NCBI GenBank assembly: GCA_948144175.1
Contig: CANXME010000532.1
Coordinates: 563,001-627,000, forward strand
Length of the DNA: 64,000 bases
Reading direction: 5' to 3'
Source of the DNA: Closterium sp. NIES-65
Lineage: Eukaryota; Streptophyta; Zygnematophyceae; Desmidiales; Closteriaceae
Shown here piece by piece: positions 61,631 through 64,000 of the stretch. The translations under genes and the position numbers were made by a program. Numbering within the stretch: position 1 is the first letter of the stretch; every line of letters starts with the position of its first letter. The notes below the pieces were generated by a model. The model worked only from the letters and a program-made list of their open reading frames with translations. It was not told where the DNA came from and did not search any database.

Positions 61631-64000
61631 ATGGTGTCAGCGCTCGTCTCCTCCCACCCATGCCGCCCAGCTATTTTCTCTGCTAGCTGTCACCCCGCTG
61701 ACACCTGCGACTCCGTTTCTCAAGCCAGGCCATCGTCACCAGCCTCCTGGTCAGCGGCGCCACTTGGCAGCAACCGATTGGTCCCGCGACAGTTCAACTT
61801 GCCAATTGGCAAGAGTGGCGGCGAACGGTCGTTTCCGGTTCGATCCTTGTCGCAACGCGCGCGATCGTCGCTTTGCTCCCCAGGTGATATCCACAGCTCG
61901 AGTTGAGTGGTGTAGCATGGTTTCAGACTCGATGTCGTGTACGAGCTCGACGGTGATTAATTTGTTTTGAACTGATCGGCAGGGATATTCTTTGGTATGA
62001 CCTCATTCAGTTACCCTCCAGCCGTTGCGTTGACGCGATTGCCGCGCGGCTCCCGTGCGCTGTTTTTTTTTTTTTTTTTTTTTTTTTTTTTGTCTCCCGC
62101 CTTCATTCCCGTTATAATCTTCTTCTCGGTTTGCTTCAGGCCAACCAAGCCGGCAGCCGTTCTCCAGCAGCAGCAGCGGCGGCGGCATGAGCGAGTCGCT
62201 CTCTAGCCCGCTAATCGCGGCCGCCAGCAGCGGCAACGTCGCCGGGCCGTCCAGCTCTGACTCCGCGGTCGCGCGGAACGATGGTAACGGGGGTAACGGC
62301 GGCGCACGTGCGCTGCGGATAGCGGCGGTGGCGGCGGCGGCGGTGGTGGCGGCGGCAGTGGGAGCGACGGTGTGGGCAGGCGGACCGTCGAGTATCATTT
62401 CCGTGTTCGCGAAGTCTGGGTTCACCGCCGCGTTCTCTCTGATCTTCGTCTCCGAGATCGGTGATAAGGTGACCTGCGTTGACCTGCGTTACTTGCGTTG
62501 ACTTGGTTTGACCTGAACACAGCTGGTTTGAGCTTGGTTGAGTTCAGCTGGGTTTAGCTGGGTTGGGCTGGGGTAATTAGATGAGATGAGGTGAATATGC
62601 AAGTGAGTTTGCTTTTTTGTGATTGGCTACTGAGTTGTTTCACTCTTCGGCCAGACAGTTTTTTTCTGTAGCTTGTCCGTTTCCCAATCAACCTCGTCGT
62701 TGCTGTCTGCCTGCCTGCCTGCTGCTGCTGCTGCCCCACCTCTCCTTCTTTACCCCGTTCTTTCTCATTCACCCCAGCTCTCTGCCTGCCTGCCTCCCTC
62801 CCTCCCTCCCTCCCTCCTTGCCTGCCTGCTTGCCCCGCGATCCACGGCAGACGTTCTTCATTGCGGCGCTACTGGCAATGCGCCACTCCAAGCTGCTCGT
62901 GAGTTATTCCCGCCCGCACTCGCCCCCACGTCCCACTTCACGTCCCCCCCACCTCCCTCTCCATACGCCTCCCTTGCTCCCTCGGTAGTGTTCAGTCACC
63001 ATAGAGAGTTTTCACTTTTTGGATAGTAATGCGGCTCGGGCCTTCCTGGCTTCTTCTCCCTCTCTATAGGTCTTCATGCTAACTGTCCCCGTTATCATCA
63101 GCCCCCTTTTCCGTCGCCCCGTTAGCGTTAGACTCATTTAGCTCTCGGTACTAGTAGCACCGCACTCCTTTCCCCCCACCCTCCCCCACCCCATCCCAAC
63201 CCATCCCCGCCTCCTGCCCGTCACCCTTTGCGCCCGCTCCTCACCCTCCCCCCTTCCCCCCTACCAGATGCTGTGCGGGGCAGTGTCCGCGCTGGGCATC
63301 ATGTCCGCCACCTCTGCTGGCATTGGCCGCCTCCTCCGCGAAGTGTCTCCCCCAAACCCAACCCCCCAACTCCCCCCTCCCCCTCCCCTCTCCCCTCTCT
63401 CCCCCCCCCTACCAGGTGCTGTGCGGGGCAGTGTCGGCGCTGGGCATCATGTCCGCCATTTCTGCTGGCATTGGCCACCTCTTCCGCAAAGTGCCTTCCC
63501 CCAAAGCCAACCCCCCTCACCCCCCACCCTCACTCTCCCTCCCCCGCTACCAGGTGCTGTGCGGGGCAGTGTCGGCGCTGGGCATCATGTCCGCCATTTT
63601 CGCTGGCATTGGCCCCCTCTTCCGCGAAGTGTCTCCCCCATCCCAACCCCCCAACTCCCCCCTCCCCTCTCCCCTCCCCCCTCCCCCCCTACCAGGTGCT
63701 GTGCGGGGCAGTGTCGGCGCTGGGCATCATGTCCGCCATTTCCGCTGGCATTGGCCCCCTCTTCCGCGAAGTGTCTCCCCCATCCCAACCCCCCAACTCC
63801 CCCCTCCCCCCTCCCCTCTCCCCTCCCCCTTCCCCCCCTACTAGGTGCTGTGCGGGGCAGTGTCGGCGCTGGGCATCATGTCCGCCATCTCTGCTGGCAT
63901 TGGCCGCCTCTTCCGCGAAGTGCCTGCACAGCTGCACACCTGTGAGTGTCATCGCACTCTCCCTCTTCCCTTACTCGCTCTCACCTTCCTTGCTCTCCCC
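61631..64000 (+). CDS. PAM71-like (GDT1/UPF0016) chloroplast Mn transporter, N-terminal exons only
   Basis: My model is exon 1 61631-61883, exon 2 62140-62468, exon 3 62851-62898 and exon 4 63845-63941 (last of five copies), then off the window. Phases agree: exon 1 leaves one base, exon 2 starts with two. Exon 1 encodes MVSALVSSHPCRPAIFSASC and a Ser/Arg/Pro-rich, acid-poor leader typical of a chloroplast transit peptide. The next exons give a hydrophobic stretch, then SGFTAAFSLIFVSEIGDK|TFFIAALLAMRHSKLL, which contains the family signature E-x-G-D-K-T. Exon 4 reads VLCGAVSALGIMSAISAGIG then RLFREVPAQLHT. This order matches plant PAM71, a thylakoid Mn2+/Ca2+ antiporter feeding photosystem II. 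The second half, with the repeat signature, lies beyond the window. Five tandem copies of exon 4 are present. Confidence 0.85.
62063..62092 (+). repeat. Poly-T run of about 30 bases
   Basis: Lies in intron 1 of the PAM71-like gene, about 50 bp before the exon 2 acceptor TTTGCTTCAG. Confidence 0.95.
63268..63941 (+). repeat. Five tandem copies of a PAM71-like transmembrane exon
   Basis: 75-bp coding units at 63268-63342, 63416-63490, 63554-63628, 63696-63770 and 63845-63919, each preceded by an AG acceptor (CTACCAG; CTACTAG for the last). Spacing is 138-149 bp with C-rich spacers. Each encodes 25 residues such as VLCGAVSALGIMSAISAGIG + RLFRE, all in frame with no stop. Copies 1-4 are followed by GTGTCT or GTGCCT; only copy 5 continues into PAQLHT and a strong donor GTGAGT (63942). 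Confidence 0.95.

Overview
This is a nuclear window from a green plant-lineage eukaryote, most likely a streptophyte (charophyte) alga; a desmid such as Closterium is a low-confidence guess. The evidence is spliced genes with GT-AG introns whose products resemble land-plant families (a PAM71/GDT1 chloroplast Mn transporter, a WBP2-like GRAM protein, a plant SANT-bromodomain protein, a plant HSP20-like-domain protein). Chromovirus and Ty1/copia elements, short simple repeats in coding DNA and C/CT-rich introns fit the same picture. All family assignments come from reading the sequence against remembered family motifs; no search was run.

Layout. 1-30,792 is a nest of LTR retrotransposons. An old minus-strand chromovirus (Gypsy-A, 9,702-30,792) was cut by a copia solo LTR (10,186-10,315), a 7.6-kb degenerate copia (Copia-3, 11,517-19,165), a 376-bp TRIM (21,653-22,028) and a second TRIM (22,588-30,266). 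The second TRIM's 3' LTR was then hit by an intact 7.3-kb copia (Copia-4, 22,917-30,245). I read perfect 5-bp target duplications for all five insertions. To the left lie a truncated copia (Copia-2) and, inside its RNase H region, another copia (Copia-1) that runs off the window. A second chromovirus (Gypsy-B, 51,130-56,518) has near-identical LTRs and a perfect target duplication, but has lost about 135 bp of reverse transcriptase.

The host genes lie in the right half: an HSP20-like-domain protein (+, 33,377-41,938, eight exons), a SANT/bromodomain protein (-, about 43,393-49,798), a WBP2-like GRAM protein (+, 56,738-59,282, four exons), a small membrane/coiled-coil protein (-, 59,802-60,909) and the first exons of a PAM71-like transporter (+, from 61,631, cut by the window end). 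They are unrelated housekeeping-type genes, not an operon or pathway.

The most unusual property is that exons, or exon ends carrying a splice site, are tandemly duplicated into neighbouring introns in at least three genes. The PAM71-like exon is present five times, the GRAM exon end four times, and five of the eight HSP20-like exons have one or two partial copies. A perfect palindrome of the form TTTTGAG-NNNN-CTCAAAA with a self-complementary but variable centre occurs inside several of these duplicated units.
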